From Streptacidiphilus anmyonensis (GTDB lineage: Bacteria > Actinomycetota > Actinomycetes > Streptomycetales > Streptomycetaceae), in assembly GCF_000787855.1 (NCBI RefSeq), contig NZ_BBPQ01000004.1:155471-219470 (forward strand): DNA of 64,000 nt, given 5' to 3'. A program made the position numbers and the translations under genes. The notes beneath the pieces are model-generated. The model was not told where the DNA came from. It did not search any database and worked only from the letters and a program-made list of their open reading frames with translations. Position 1 is the first letter of the stretch, and every line of letters starts with the position of its first letter. This document shows, piece by piece, positions 9,543 to 17,696 of the stretch.

Positions 9543-9559
9543 GGTTGCACTATACAACC
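9543..9559 (-). promoter_or_regulatory. marR promoter with overlapping palindromic operator
   Basis: GGTTGCACTATACAACC is a 17-bp palindrome with one mismatched pair and GGTTG/CAACC arms, immediately upstream of the marR ATG. On the coding strand it contains TATAGT, a good -10 placed for initiation at or near the A of ATG. A repressor bound here would occlude the promoter, implying autoregulation. Confidence 0.55.
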
Positions 9560-9584
9560 AAGCTCGGCCTTGCGCGAGCCCCCA

Positions 9585-12464
9585 CTACGACCGCCCGGGC
9601 AGCGGCGGCAGCGGCGGCACGGGCTGCTGCACCGGCAGCGGCAGCTCGAACCAGACCACCTTGCCGACCGCCTTGCGGCTGGTGCCCCAGCGCGACGCGA
9701 GCTGGCTGACCAGGCCGAGGCCGCGGCCCTCCTCGTCCAACAGCTCCGAGGGCTCCAGCGACGGCAGGTTGTGGTCGTCGTCGCTGACCTCGACCAGCAG
9801 CTTGCCGACCCGCATCAGCTGCAGCTCGACACTGCCCTTGGCCACGCGCAGCGCGTTCGTCACCAGCTCGCTGACCAGTAGTTCGGTCAGTTCCGACAGC
9901 TCTGCGAGGCCCCAGCGGGTCAGTTGGTCGTGCACCAGACTACGGGCCCGGCGCACCTCGCTCGCGTCCAGCGCGAGCGACCAAGAGATGACGTCCTGCG
10001 GCGGGATGCCGTCGAACCGGGCGATCAGCAGTGCCAGGTCGTCGCCGCGGTCCTCGGTGTGCAGGCGCTCCAGCACGGTGTCGCAGACCTCTTCGGGGCT
10101 GCGGCGCGGGTCCACGATGTCGCCGCACAGGGCGGCCAGGCCGTCCCCTATGTCGCCGCCGCGCATCTCCACCAGGCCGTCGGTGCACAGCACCAGCATC
10201 GAACCGTCCGTCACCTTGACCTCCTTGGAGGCGAAGGGCACGCCGCCGACGCCGATCGGCGCGCCGGAGGGGATCTCCAGCAGCTCGCCGCGGCCGTCCG
10301 GATGGACCAGCACCGGCGGCACGTGGCCGGCCGAGGCGATCGTGCAGGTGCGGGCGATCGGGTCGTAGACCGCGTACAGGCAGGTGGCGAGGTGGTCGTC
10401 GCCCAGACGCTGCGACAGGTTGTCCAGGTGGCGCAGGATCTGACCGGGCGGCAGGTCCAGGGCGGCCAGCGTCTGCATCGCGGTGCGGAAGCGTCCCATC
10501 GCGACGGCGGAGTGCAGACCGTGGCCCATCACGTCGCCGACCACCAGCGCCACCCGACTGCCGGGCAGTTGGACCGCGTCGAACCAGTCGCCGCCGACCT
10601 CGGCGCGGCGGTCGCCGGGCAGGTAGCGGTGGGCGACCTGGACCCCGGGGACGCGCGGCGGGCGGCTCGGCAGCATCGAGCGCTGGAGCGTGATCGCGGT
10701 GCGCGCCTCCATCCGGTGCAGTCGCGCGTTGTCGATCGACAGCGCGGCGCGTGCGGCGAGCTCGCGCAGGTAGGAGGCGTCGGCCTCGTCGAAGGCGGGA
10801 CGGTGCGCGTCGCGCAGCAGGGTCAGCACGCCGAGCACGGTGCCGCGCGCGGTCAGCGGCAGCGTCAGCATCGAGCGGCCCTCGAAGAGCGAGGTCAGCC
10901 CCGGGCCGCCGCGCCCGAGCGCGCAGGCCTCGGCGGTCGCCGGATCGAGCCGGGGGACCAGCACCGGACGGCCGCCCTGCAACGCGTACCCGGACGGCGT
11001 CTCACCGGCGAGGGTGACCAGCGACCCCTCGGTGACCAGGTGCTTCCACGGCAGCGTGCTCTGGCCGAAGGAGCAGGCGACGCGGCGCAGCTGCGTCTCG
11101 TCGTCCGGGCGCTCGCGCGGCGGCTCGCTGTCGGTGATCAGGCGGTCCCGCAGCTCGACGCAGGCGAAGTCGGCGATGCCGGGGATGACGACGTCGCAGA
11201 CCTCGTGCACGGTGCGGTCCAGGTCGAGCGTGGTGCCGATGCGCGCGCCCACGTCGCTGAGCAGCAGCAGCTGCGGGTTGACCGGATCGGCGTCCAGCTC
11301 CTCCCCGACCGCGGCGGCGCCGGGGCCGAGGCTGACGCTGGCCCGGGTGGGCGGCCCGCTGAACGGCCCGTCGTCGGCGGCGGCACGGCGCGGGGCGGAC
11401 GGCTGCCCGCCGACCTCCCCCTCGAGCTCCTCGACCTCCTCGACCGCCCGGGAGCGGGCCTGGGACGGCACGGCGGCCCGGCCGCCGTGCTCGGGCTGCT
11501 CGGTGGCCAGCCGTCCCGGCGTCCGCCGGCCGCCGCCCCGGCCGGGCTCGGCGGTCGTCGCGTCGGCGCGCTCGGCGTCCGTGGACGTCGATGCGGACGT
11601 CGATGCGGACGCGGATGTCGACCCGGACGTCGACCCGGCTGTGGTCGCCTGGGCGCGGGCCGGGGCGCCGGCGGCGGTCGCGGCGGTGGTCGCGGCAGTG
11701 GTCGCGGAGGCCCGGGCCGCGACGGTGCGGGACGTCGTCGTGTGGCCGGACTTCTGGGCGCCCGTCCGGGCGCCGGCGGGCGGCTCGCTGTCGGGCACCG
11801 GCGCGACCGGCAGCACCATCGCGTCGAGCCGCAGAGCGGGCGTGCCTGCGGCGACGAGCTGGGTCAGCAGCGCTCGGCGGCGGTCCGCGGCGATCCGGGG
11901 GAGCATCTGCGCCAGGCGCCTGGCCGCGCGTTCGCGCTCCCCACGACTCCCGCACGGGGCCAGCACCGGTTGCACACGCGCCGCACCGGCCACGGCGCCG
12001 CCGCCGGGCAGGTCCGCGGCGAAGGTCAGCTGCTGCTCGCCCAGGGCGATGCGCAGGCCCGAGCCGCTCAGCCGGTGCGCGTCGGCGGCCAGCACCAGCA
12101 TGCCCCGGCCGCTCGGCTCGACGGTGCGCCAGGCCCAGCAGCAGACCTCCACCCGGCGGCCGTCACGGTCGGTGACGGTCAGCTCACCGGCCCAGCCGGG
12201 GGCGAAGTCGACCAGGTCGTCGAGGTGGTCCAGGGCGTCGCCCGAGGGCTTGCCGGCGAGCGGCAGCAAGCCGGTGGTGGTGCGGTCCAGCACGTCGTTG
12301 CGGCGGTGGCCGAAGAGCTCCTCGGCGCCGAGGTTCCAGTGGGTGAGCCGCCCGTCGGAGTCGACCACCAGCGCGGCGAGCCGCGCCAGGGCGACCACCT
12401 CGGGCGCGCTCGGCGCGGGGCGACGCGCCGCGGCCTCGGACGCTGCGAAGGACTCCTCCGTCAT
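9585..12464 (-). CDS. PAS-GAF-SpoIIE(PP2C)-HATPase signalling phosphatase
   Basis: 959 residues from ATG 12464, preceded by GAGAGGGTGAG. Domain order: N-terminal PAS (~25-110, VVDSDGRLTHWNLGAEELFG); a second segment with arginine-rich helices; an Ala/Thr/Ser/Asp-rich linker (~225-370); GAF (~380-560, STLPWKHLVTEGSL, RSMLTLPLTARGTVLGVLTL); SpoIIE-type PP2C phosphatase (~590-800, GGDWFDAVQLPGSRVALVVGDVMGHGLHSAVAMGRFR and LVLCTDGLVE); and an RsbW-like ATP-binding domain (~825-950, LLVSELVTNALRVAKG, DEEGRGLGLV). Such proteins dephosphorylate anti-sigma antagonists in partner-switching stress or development cascades. No partner anti-sigma or antagonist gene is adjacent. Its N-terminal sensor input is unidentified. 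Confidence 0.92.
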   Translation of the reverse strand: MTEESFAASEAAARRPAPSAPEVVALARLAALVVDSDGRLTHWNLGAEELFGHRRNDVLDRTTTGLLPLAGKPSGDALDHLDDLVDFAPGWAGELTVTDRDGRRVEVCCWAWRTVEPSGRGMLVLAADAHRLSGSGLRIALGEQQLTFAADLPGGGAVAGAARVQPVLAPCGSRGERERAARRLAQMLPRIAADRRRALLTQLVAAGTPALRLDAMVLPVAPVPDSEPPAGARTGAQKSGHTTTSRTVAARASATTAATTAATAAGAPARAQATTAGSTSGSTSASASTSASTSTDAERADATTAEPGRGGGRRTPGRLATEQPEHGGRAAVPSQARSRAVEEVEELEGEVGGQPSAPRRAAADDGPFSGPPTRASVSLGPGAAAVGEELDADPVNPQLLLLSDVGARIGTTLDLDRTVHEVCDVVIPGIADFACVELRDRLITDSEPPRERPDDETQLRRVACSFGQSTLPWKHLVTEGSLVTLAGETPSGYALQGGRPVLVPRLDPATAEACALGRGGPGLTSLFEGRSMLTLPLTARGTVLGVLTLLRDAHRPAFDEADASYLRELAARAALSIDNARLHRMEARTAITLQRSMLPSRPPRVPGVQVAHRYLPGDRRAEVGGDWFDAVQLPGSRVALVVGDVMGHGLHSAVAMGRFRTAMQTLAALDLPPGQILRHLDNLSQRLGDDHLATCLYAVYDPIARTCTIASAGHVPPVLVHPDGRGELLEIPSGAPIGVGGVPFASKEVKVTDGSMLVLCTDGLVEMRGGDIGDGLAALCGDIVDPRRSPEEVCDTVLERLHTEDRGDDLALLIARFDGIPPQDVISWSLALDASEVRRARSLVHDQLTRWGLAELSELTELLVSELVTNALRVAKGSVELQLMRVGKLLVEVSDDDHNLPSLEPSELLDEEGRGLGLVSQLASRWGTSRKAVGKVVWFELPLPVQQPVPPLPPLPGRS

Positions 12465-12679
12465 CTCACCCTCTCTCAGCGGCTCCGCGGCTCCATACAG
12501 TTCGGGTACCCCAGGCAAGCACGAAACCTGCGGGTCTAACCCGATATTGAAGAACATTTGCCGTGTTCCGTAGCGCGTACACCTGCGCACGCCCTAGTGT
12601 GCGCCCTTTGTGCCCGCAGCGGGGACAGTAGGGTGGCCGAACGGACACGCGCGTCGAAGAACGAGTAGTGAGGTTCCAG

Positions 12680-13495
12680 ATGACTACCGACCGTGTCGGA
12701 GAGCCGGTGCCGCCGGTCCGGTGGGCGGACCCGGAGGAGCCCGAACTGGAGGCCCGCGTCGCCCATGCCGAGGCCGAGTGGGTCGACGCCGAGGTCGGCG
12801 TGGAGACGCTCCGGGTGGAGCTGGACAACTTCGCCCTGGTGCACCACCAGCGGCTCGGTCCGATGTACGTGCGCCTGGACGAGCTGGACGCGCTGATCGC
12901 CGAGGCGCGCGCCGCGCGCACCGGCAGCCCGGAGGATCTGCGCCGCGCCTACGAGGCGCGCAGCGTGCTGGAGCCCATGCCCGACCTCGCCGCCTTCTTC
13001 GACGAGGGCGACGCGGCCGGGGAGGGCGCGGTGCCGCCGGTGTCGATCGAGGCGCCGGAGCGGATCCGCCCCGACCGGGAGGCCCAGCGCCTCTTCCGCG
13101 AGCTCGCGCGTCGCGCGCATCCGGACCTTGCCCAGGACCCGGAGGAGGTCCAGCGTCGCGGCGAGTTCATCGCCCGCGTCAACGAGGCCTACGCCCGTGG
13201 CGACGTCCTGGCCCTGGAGCAGCTGGCCCAGGAGTGGGCCGACGGCGACCCGGCCGCCTTCCAGCCCGCCGCCGGCACCCCCGAGCGCGTCGCCTGGCTG
13301 CGTCGGCGCCTGGAGTGGCTGGAGAGCCGACTGCACCGGCTGGAGGCGGCGCGGGCGGAGCTGGCGGACAGCCCGATGGGCCAGCTGCTGATGCTGCACC
13401 CCGACGACCCCGACGCCCTGCTGGAGGTCCTCGCCGAGCAGCTGCTGGCCAGCGTCGCCGAGCGGCAGTCCGAGCTTGAGACACTGTTGTCGTAG
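12680..13495 (+). CDS. J-domain-like protein with coiled-coil arms
   Basis: 271 residues from ATG 12680, with GAGG upstream; a GTG at 12668 is less well placed. Residues ~20-90 are charged and helical (AEAEWVDAEVGVETLRVELDNF, LDELDALIAEARAAR). Residues ~125-175 contain a J-domain-like stretch, RLFRELARRAHPDLAQDPEEVQRRGEFIARVNEAYARGD, with the HPD tripeptide that stimulates DnaK-type ATPases. A second helical segment follows (LRRRLEWLESRLHRLEAARAEL). It may be a specialised Hsp70 co-chaperone. It lies 25 bases before a rhodanese gene, suggesting co-transcription, and is divergent from the SpoIIE-type phosphatase. Function beyond the J-like motif is unknown. Confidence 0.85.
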   Translation: MTTDRVGEPVPPVRWADPEEPELEARVAHAEAEWVDAEVGVETLRVELDNFALVHHQRLGPMYVRLDELDALIAEARAARTGSPEDLRRAYEARSVLEPMPDLAAFFDEGDAAGEGAVPPVSIEAPERIRPDREAQRLFRELARRAHPDLAQDPEEVQRRGEFIARVNEAYARGDVLALEQLAQEWADGDPAAFQPAAGTPERVAWLRRRLEWLESRLHRLEAARAELADSPMGQLLMLHPDDPDALLEVLAEQLLASVAERQSELETLLS

Positions 13496-13520
13496 TCCGT
13501 TTGTTTCTGAGGAGATCCTC

Positions 13521-13850
13521 GTGTTCCAGCCCACCGTCCCCACCGTCGACATCTCCGCGGTCCCGGCCGACGCCGTCCTGCTGGACGTGCGTGAGCAGGA
13601 CGAGTGGGACGCGGGTCACGCGTCGGACGCCGTCCACATCCCGATGAGCCAGTTCGTCGCCCGCATCGGCGAGCTTCCGGAGGCGGAGCCGCTGTACGTG
13701 GTCTGCCGGGTGGGCGGCCGCTCGGCGCAGGTCGTCCAGTACCTGGTCGCCCAGGGCCGGAGCGCCGTGAACGTGGACGGCGGCATGCTGGCCTGGGAGG
13801 CGTCGGGCCGCGAGCTGGTCAGCGACAGCGGCCAGGCCTTCGTCGCCTGA
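13521..13850 (+). CDS. single-domain rhodanese (sulfurtransferase)
   Basis: 109 residues from GTG 13521, which has GAGGAG 8 bases upstream; an earlier ATG at 13476 would overlap the J-domain gene and lacks a ribosome site. Family features are LLDVREQDEWDAGHASDAVHIPMSQ (~20-44) and the active-site loop VVCRVGGRSAQ with Cys62, the persulfide-forming cysteine. Single-domain rhodaneses transfer sulfane sulfur from thiosulfate or persulfide carriers. The gene follows the J-domain gene by 25 bases. Confidence 0.93.
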   Translation: MFQPTVPTVDISAVPADAVLLDVREQDEWDAGHASDAVHIPMSQFVARIGELPEAEPLYVVCRVGGRSAQVVQYLVAQGRSAVNVDGGMLAWEASGRELVSDSGQAFVA

Positions 13851-13941
13851 CCGACCCCTTTTCGGGCCCGTCCCTGCTCCTTCCCTGCTCCCTCCCCGCC
13901 CTCTTGAAGGGGCGGCTCGCGAGGCGGTATCAACAGGTTGC

Positions 13942-13956
13942 CTGACGAAGCGTCAG
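13942..13956 (+). promoter_or_regulatory. palindromic operator candidate CTGACG-N3-CGTCAG
   Basis: CTGACGAAGCGTCAG has perfect 6-bp arms and ends 19 bases before the acyl-CoA synthetase start. The same arms and spacing recur at 36271-36285 before the acyl-CoA dehydrogenase, which argues for a shared regulator of acyl-CoA genes. Confidence 0.6.
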
Positions 13957-13975
13957 AAACCTTGGGGGTGCCGCC

Positions 13976-15682
13976 GTGAACGCACTCGTGGAAGCCGTCC
14001 TCGCCCAGCGGGGCCGGGAACGGAACGCGCTGGTCGGGGAGGGCTTCGCGGACAGCGGGGACGAGACGCTGCGCGCCGTCCGCGCACGGGCCGCGTACCT
14101 GGGCGAGCACCTCGCCGCGGCCGCGTACCCGCACGTCGGGCTGCTGCTGGAGAACACCCCCGCCTACCTGTGGTGGCTGGAGGCGGCGGTGCTCGCCGGG
14201 GCGACGGTCGTCGGCGTCAACCCGACCCGGCGCGGCCCCGACCTGCGGCGGGATCTGACGCACACCGACTGCGCCCTGCTGGTGACCGAGACCCGGCTGC
14301 TGCCGCTCGTCGCGGACCTCGGCCTCGGCATCCCCGTCCTGGTCGTGGACTCCCCCGGTCACGACGAGGCGCTCGCGCCGTTCGCCGACGCCGATCCGCC
14401 CGCCCGGCTGCCCGCGCCGGAGACCCGGCTGCTGCTGACCTTCACCTCCGGCTCGACCGGAGCGCCGAAGGCGGTCGTCTGCAGCCAGGGCCGGATCGCC
14501 CGGGCCGGCGAGAAGCTCCGGGCCCAGTACGGCCTGACCGAGGCGGACACCGGCTACGCCTGCATGCCGCTCTTCCACGGCAACGCGCTGATGGGCCTGT
14601 GGGCCCCGCTGCTCCTCGCGGGCGGCACGATCGCGCTGCGCCGCCGCTTCTCCGCGACGCGCTTCCTCGGCGACGTCCGCGCGTTCGGCGCCGGCTACTT
14701 CACCTACGTCGGCCGTGCCGTCTCCTACGTGCTGGCCACCGAACCGCGCCCCGACGACGCGGCCAACCCGCTGCGGCTGGGCTTCGGGACGGAGGCCGGG
14801 GCGGTGGACGCCGCCCGCTTCGAGCGCCGTTTCGGCTGCCGTCTGGTCGAGGGCTACGGGTCCTCCGAAGGCGGCTGCAACCTCCGGCAGGACCCGGCCG
14901 CGCCGCCCGGCGCGGTCGGACGCCGGGGCTCCGGGCCCCACGACGACCTCGCGGTCGTCGACCCGCGGACCGGGGAGGAACGCCCGCGTTCCCGCTTCGA
15001 CGCGGCCGGGCGGCTCCTCAACGGCGACGAGGCGATCGGGGAGCTGGTCAACCGGACGGCCCGCGCCGGGTTCGAGGGCTACTGGCGCAACGAGGAGGCG
15101 GGCGCGGCCCGCCTGCGGAACGGCTGGTACTGGACCGGCGACCTCTTCCACCGCGACGCCGACGGCTGGTTCCACTTCGCCGGCCGCAGCGCGGACTGGC
15201 TCCGCGTGGACAGTGAGAACCTGGCCGTCGCCGACATCGAGAACATCCTCGCCCGCTGGGAGGCGGCCGCGGCGGTCGCCGTCTACGCCGTTCCCGACCC
15301 GGTCGCGGGCGACCAGGTGATGGCCGCCGTCGAACCCCGGCCCGACGCCGCGGGCACGGACGTGGACGGGATCGCCGCCGACCTCGGGCGGTTCCTGTCC
15401 GTTCAGCCCGACCTCGGGACCAAGATGCCGCCGCGCTTCGTCCGCCTCGTCCCGCGGATGCCGGTCACGGCCACCCACAAGACGGCCAAGACGGGTCTGC
15501 GGGAGGAGCGTTGGGACGCGGTCGGCGACGACACCGTGCTGTGGCGGCCCTACCGGCGGTCGACGGGCGGTGAGCTGAGCTATCGCGTGCTCACCGCGGA
15601 GGACCGGGAGAAGCTCGCGGCGCTCTTCGCCGAGCACGGCCGGGCCGCCTTGATCGGTCGAAACCAGGTGCCGCCGCCGTGA
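13976..15682 (+). CDS. acyl-CoA synthetase (AMP-binding, FadD-like)
   Basis: 568 residues from GTG 13976. This ANL-superfamily enzyme activates a carboxylic acid to acyl-AMP and then acyl-CoA. Motifs: P-loop-like LLTFTSGSTGAPKAVVCSQGR (~154-173); A5-type VEGYGSSEGGCN (~293-304); WYWTGDLFHRDADGWFHFAGRSADWLRVDSENL (~383-415); and the C-terminal lysine region TATHKTAKTGLREERW, expected to hold the adenylating lysine. The layout resembles long/very-long-chain FadD6/FadD17-type enzymes of actinobacteria, but the chain-length preference cannot be read. No other beta-oxidation gene is adjacent; a matching operator occurs at the distant acyl-CoA dehydrogenase. Confidence 0.92.
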   Translation: MNALVEAVLAQRGRERNALVGEGFADSGDETLRAVRARAAYLGEHLAAAAYPHVGLLLENTPAYLWWLEAAVLAGATVVGVNPTRRGPDLRRDLTHTDCALLVTETRLLPLVADLGLGIPVLVVDSPGHDEALAPFADADPPARLPAPETRLLLTFTSGSTGAPKAVVCSQGRIARAGEKLRAQYGLTEADTGYACMPLFHGNALMGLWAPLLLAGGTIALRRRFSATRFLGDVRAFGAGYFTYVGRAVSYVLATEPRPDDAANPLRLGFGTEAGAVDAARFERRFGCRLVEGYGSSEGGCNLRQDPAAPPGAVGRRGSGPHDDLAVVDPRTGEERPRSRFDAAGRLLNGDEAIGELVNRTARAGFEGYWRNEEAGAARLRNGWYWTGDLFHRDADGWFHFAGRSADWLRVDSENLAVADIENILARWEAAAAVAVYAVPDPVAGDQVMAAVEPRPDAAGTDVDGIAADLGRFLSVQPDLGTKMPPRFVRLVPRMPVTATHKTAKTGLREERWDAVGDDTVLWRPYRRSTGGELSYRVLTAEDREKLAALFAEHGRAALIGRNQVPPP

Positions 15683-15750
15683 GTCTCAGCGAAGATGTTG
15701 TCCCGGACGGGTGACCCCGCCGCGAGACGGACTGGCTACGAAGGGCCCAC

Positions 15751-16248
15751 ATGACCGACGGAATCGGTGAGCTGCTCCAGACGGAGCGGATCGAACTGCG
15801 TCCCATCACCCCGACCGTCGCCGCGGCTCTGCGCGCGGGCGGAAGCGGCGGCCTCGACTGGCTGGGCGGCGCTCCGTACGAAGGCACCGTGGACGCCTGC
15901 GGCGGCCTGCTCAAGGCCCACGAGGCGGGTGTCTACCAGGAGGCGTGGGGCGCGTACGCGATCGTGCTGCGCGCCGAGGGCGTCGCGGTCGGCGGTGTCG
16001 GCTTCCACGGGGCGCCCCGCGGCGGCAGTTGCGAGATCGGCTACGACCTCGTGCCTCCGGCCCGGGGCCGCGGTCTCGCCACCGAGGCCGCACGGCTGGT
16101 CACCGCGTTCGCGCTCACCCAGCCCGGCGTCGAGTTCGTGGTGGCCCACACCGAGCCGGACAACGTCGCCTCCCAGGCGGTCCTCCAGCGCGCGGGCTTC
16201 ACCCGTGACGGCGAGACCGAGGGCCTCCTCCGCTTTGTGAGGCGGTAA
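15751..16248 (+). CDS. GNAT-family N-acetyltransferase (RimJ/RimL-like)
   Basis: 165 residues. It has the acetyl-CoA binding loop PPARGRGLATEAARLV (~102-117, Q/RxxGxG/A type), the preceding beta strand CEIGYDLV, and the family C-terminal motif HTEPDNVASQAVLQRAGFTRDGE. RimJ/RimL-like members acetylate N-termini of proteins or small amines; the substrate is unknown. It follows the acyl-CoA synthetase by 68 bases in the same direction and ends at a large inverted repeat facing the bkd operon. Confidence 0.9.
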   Translation: MTDGIGELLQTERIELRPITPTVAAALRAGGSGGLDWLGGAPYEGTVDACGGLLKAHEAGVYQEAWGAYAIVLRAEGVAVGGVGFHGAPRGGSCEIGYDLVPPARGRGLATEAARLVTAFALTQPGVEFVVAHTEPDNVASQAVLQRAGFTRDGETEGLLRFVRR

Positions 16249-16258
16249 CAGGAACCTT

Positions 16259-16363
16259 CAGGGGCGCGGGGAACTGCGTGAGCGACCACCCGGTGCGGAT
16301 GGCCCTGGCCGCTCGGCGATTCACCACACAGGGTGGCTTGTCGCGCAGTTTCCCGCGCCCCTG
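16259..16363. repeat. long inverted repeat with 20-bp arms (dispersed family, copy B)
   Basis: Arms at 16259-16278 and 16344-16363 (CAGGGGCGCGGGGAACTGCG and complement) match with one mismatch across a 65-base spacer. The element fills most of the gap between the convergent GNAT gene and the bkd E2 gene, so it can terminate both. It is the longest and best-matched copy of the element in the window. Confidence 0.8.
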
Positions 16364-16374
16364 AGGTGTTGCGA

Positions 16375-17691
16375 CTAGAGGTGGCGCAGGAGTCCCACGG
16401 GTGACTCCACCGCGTCGGCGACGAAGCGGAGGAAGCCGCCCGCTGTCGCGCCGTCGCACACCCGGTGGTCGAAGGTGAACGAGAGCTGGACGACGCTGCG
16501 GACCGCCAACTCCTCCCCCACGACCCAGGGCTTGCGCGCGATCCGGCCCACACCGAGCATCGCGGCCTCGGGGTGGTTGATGATCGGTGTGGAGCCGTCG
16601 ACGCCGAAGACGCCGTAGTTGTTGAGGGTGAAGGTGCTGCCCGTCAGCTCCGCCGGGGTGAGGCTGCCGGCGCGGGCGGACTCGGTGAGGCGGGCGATCT
16701 CCGTCGCCAGCTCCTCCGTGGTGAGCCGGTCCGCGTCGCGGACGACCGGGACGACGAGGCCGCGTTCGCTCTGCGCGGCGAAGCCGAGGTGGATCGCGCG
16801 GTGGCGGCGCACGCCCGTCGGGTGGCCGTCCGGGCCCAGCTCCACGCTGGAGTTGAGCGCGGGGAAGCGGCGCAGCGCGGCGACGCAGACGCGGGCGAAG
16901 AGCGGCAGGACGCCGACTCCGACGGCGGCCTTCGCCTCCAGCAGGCCCGTGGCGTCCGCGTCGACCCAGCAGGTGGCGTCGGGGATCTCGCTGCGGCTGC
17001 GGGCGAACCGCTCGGCGGCGATGCGCGCGCCGCCGCGCAGCGGGACGAACTCGCCCTCCGCCGTTGCGGGCTGTGCGACCGGGACCGCCCGGGTCTGGAC
17101 GGCGCGTTCCACGTCGGCGCGCATGATCAGACCGTCCCGGCCGGTGCCGACGACGGTGGCGAGGTCCAGGCCCTGCTCGCGGGCGAAGCGCCGCACCAGC
17201 GGCGAGATGACCGCGACGGCGTGCCCCGTCGGGGCCTTCACCGCGACCGGCGCGACCGGCGCGACCAGCGCGACGGGGACGACCGGGGCGACCGGCGCAG
17301 CCGGAGTCGCGGGGGAGCCCGGGTGGGCGACCCTGCGGCGGCGCGGTCCGCTGCTGTGGCTGGTGCCGTAGCCGACCAGGACGTTGCCCGAGCCGCTGTC
17401 GGCGTCGCCCTTGCCCTTGCCCGTGGGCGGCTCCTCGCCGGATGCCGCGCTCGTGGCGACGGTGATGAGCGGGGCGCCCACGGGGACGACCGCGCCCTCG
17501 GGGCCGGCCAGGGTGGTCACCACGCCCGGGTAGGGGCACGGGACTTCGACGACCGCCTTCGCGGTCTCCACCTCGGCGACGGGCTGGTCGACGGTGATGA
17601 CGTCGCCGACGGCGACGAGCCAGCGGACGATCTCCGCCTCGGTGAGGCCCTCGCCGAGGTCGGGCAGGACGAATTCGCGCACGGAGGCCAT
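16375..17691 (-). CDS. bkdC: branched-chain alpha-keto acid dehydrogenase E2 (operon 1)
   Basis: 438 residues from ATG 17691, 5 bases after the E1beta stop; an ATG at 17709 overlapping E1beta is the alternative. This dihydrolipoamide acyltransferase core transfers the decarboxylated acyl group to CoA. Domains: lipoyl (1-78) with VAEVETAKAVVEVP and lipoylated Lys45; a Pro/Ala/Val linker; a peripheral-subunit binding domain (~165-200, ISPLVRRFAREQGLDLATVVGTGRDGLI); and a catalytic domain ending FDHRVCDGATAGGFL, with His409 and Asp413 in the HxxxDG motif. The C-terminus is short. It closes the E1alpha-E1beta-E2 operon; no E3 gene is present. Confidence 0.95.
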   Translation of the reverse strand: MASVREFVLPDLGEGLTEAEIVRWLVAVGDVITVDQPVAEVETAKAVVEVPCPYPGVVTTLAGPEGAVVPVGAPLITVATSAASGEEPPTGKGKGDADSGSGNVLVGYGTSHSSGPRRRRVAHPGSPATPAAPVAPVVPVALVAPVAPVAVKAPTGHAVAVISPLVRRFAREQGLDLATVVGTGRDGLIMRADVERAVQTRAVPVAQPATAEGEFVPLRGGARIAAERFARSRSEIPDATCWVDADATGLLEAKAAVGVGVLPLFARVCVAALRRFPALNSSVELGPDGHPTGVRRHRAIHLGFAAQSERGLVVPVVRDADRLTTEELATEIARLTESARAGSLTPAELTGSTFTLNNYGVFGVDGSTPIINHPEAAMLGVGRIARKPWVVGEELAVRSVVQLSFTFDHRVCDGATAGGFLRFVADAVESPVGLLRHL

Positions 17692-17696
17692 CGCGG

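Noticed and set aside
9924-12539. 871-codon plus-strand frame opposite the SpoIIE phosphatase
   Set aside because: Low-complexity antisense artefact of high GC.
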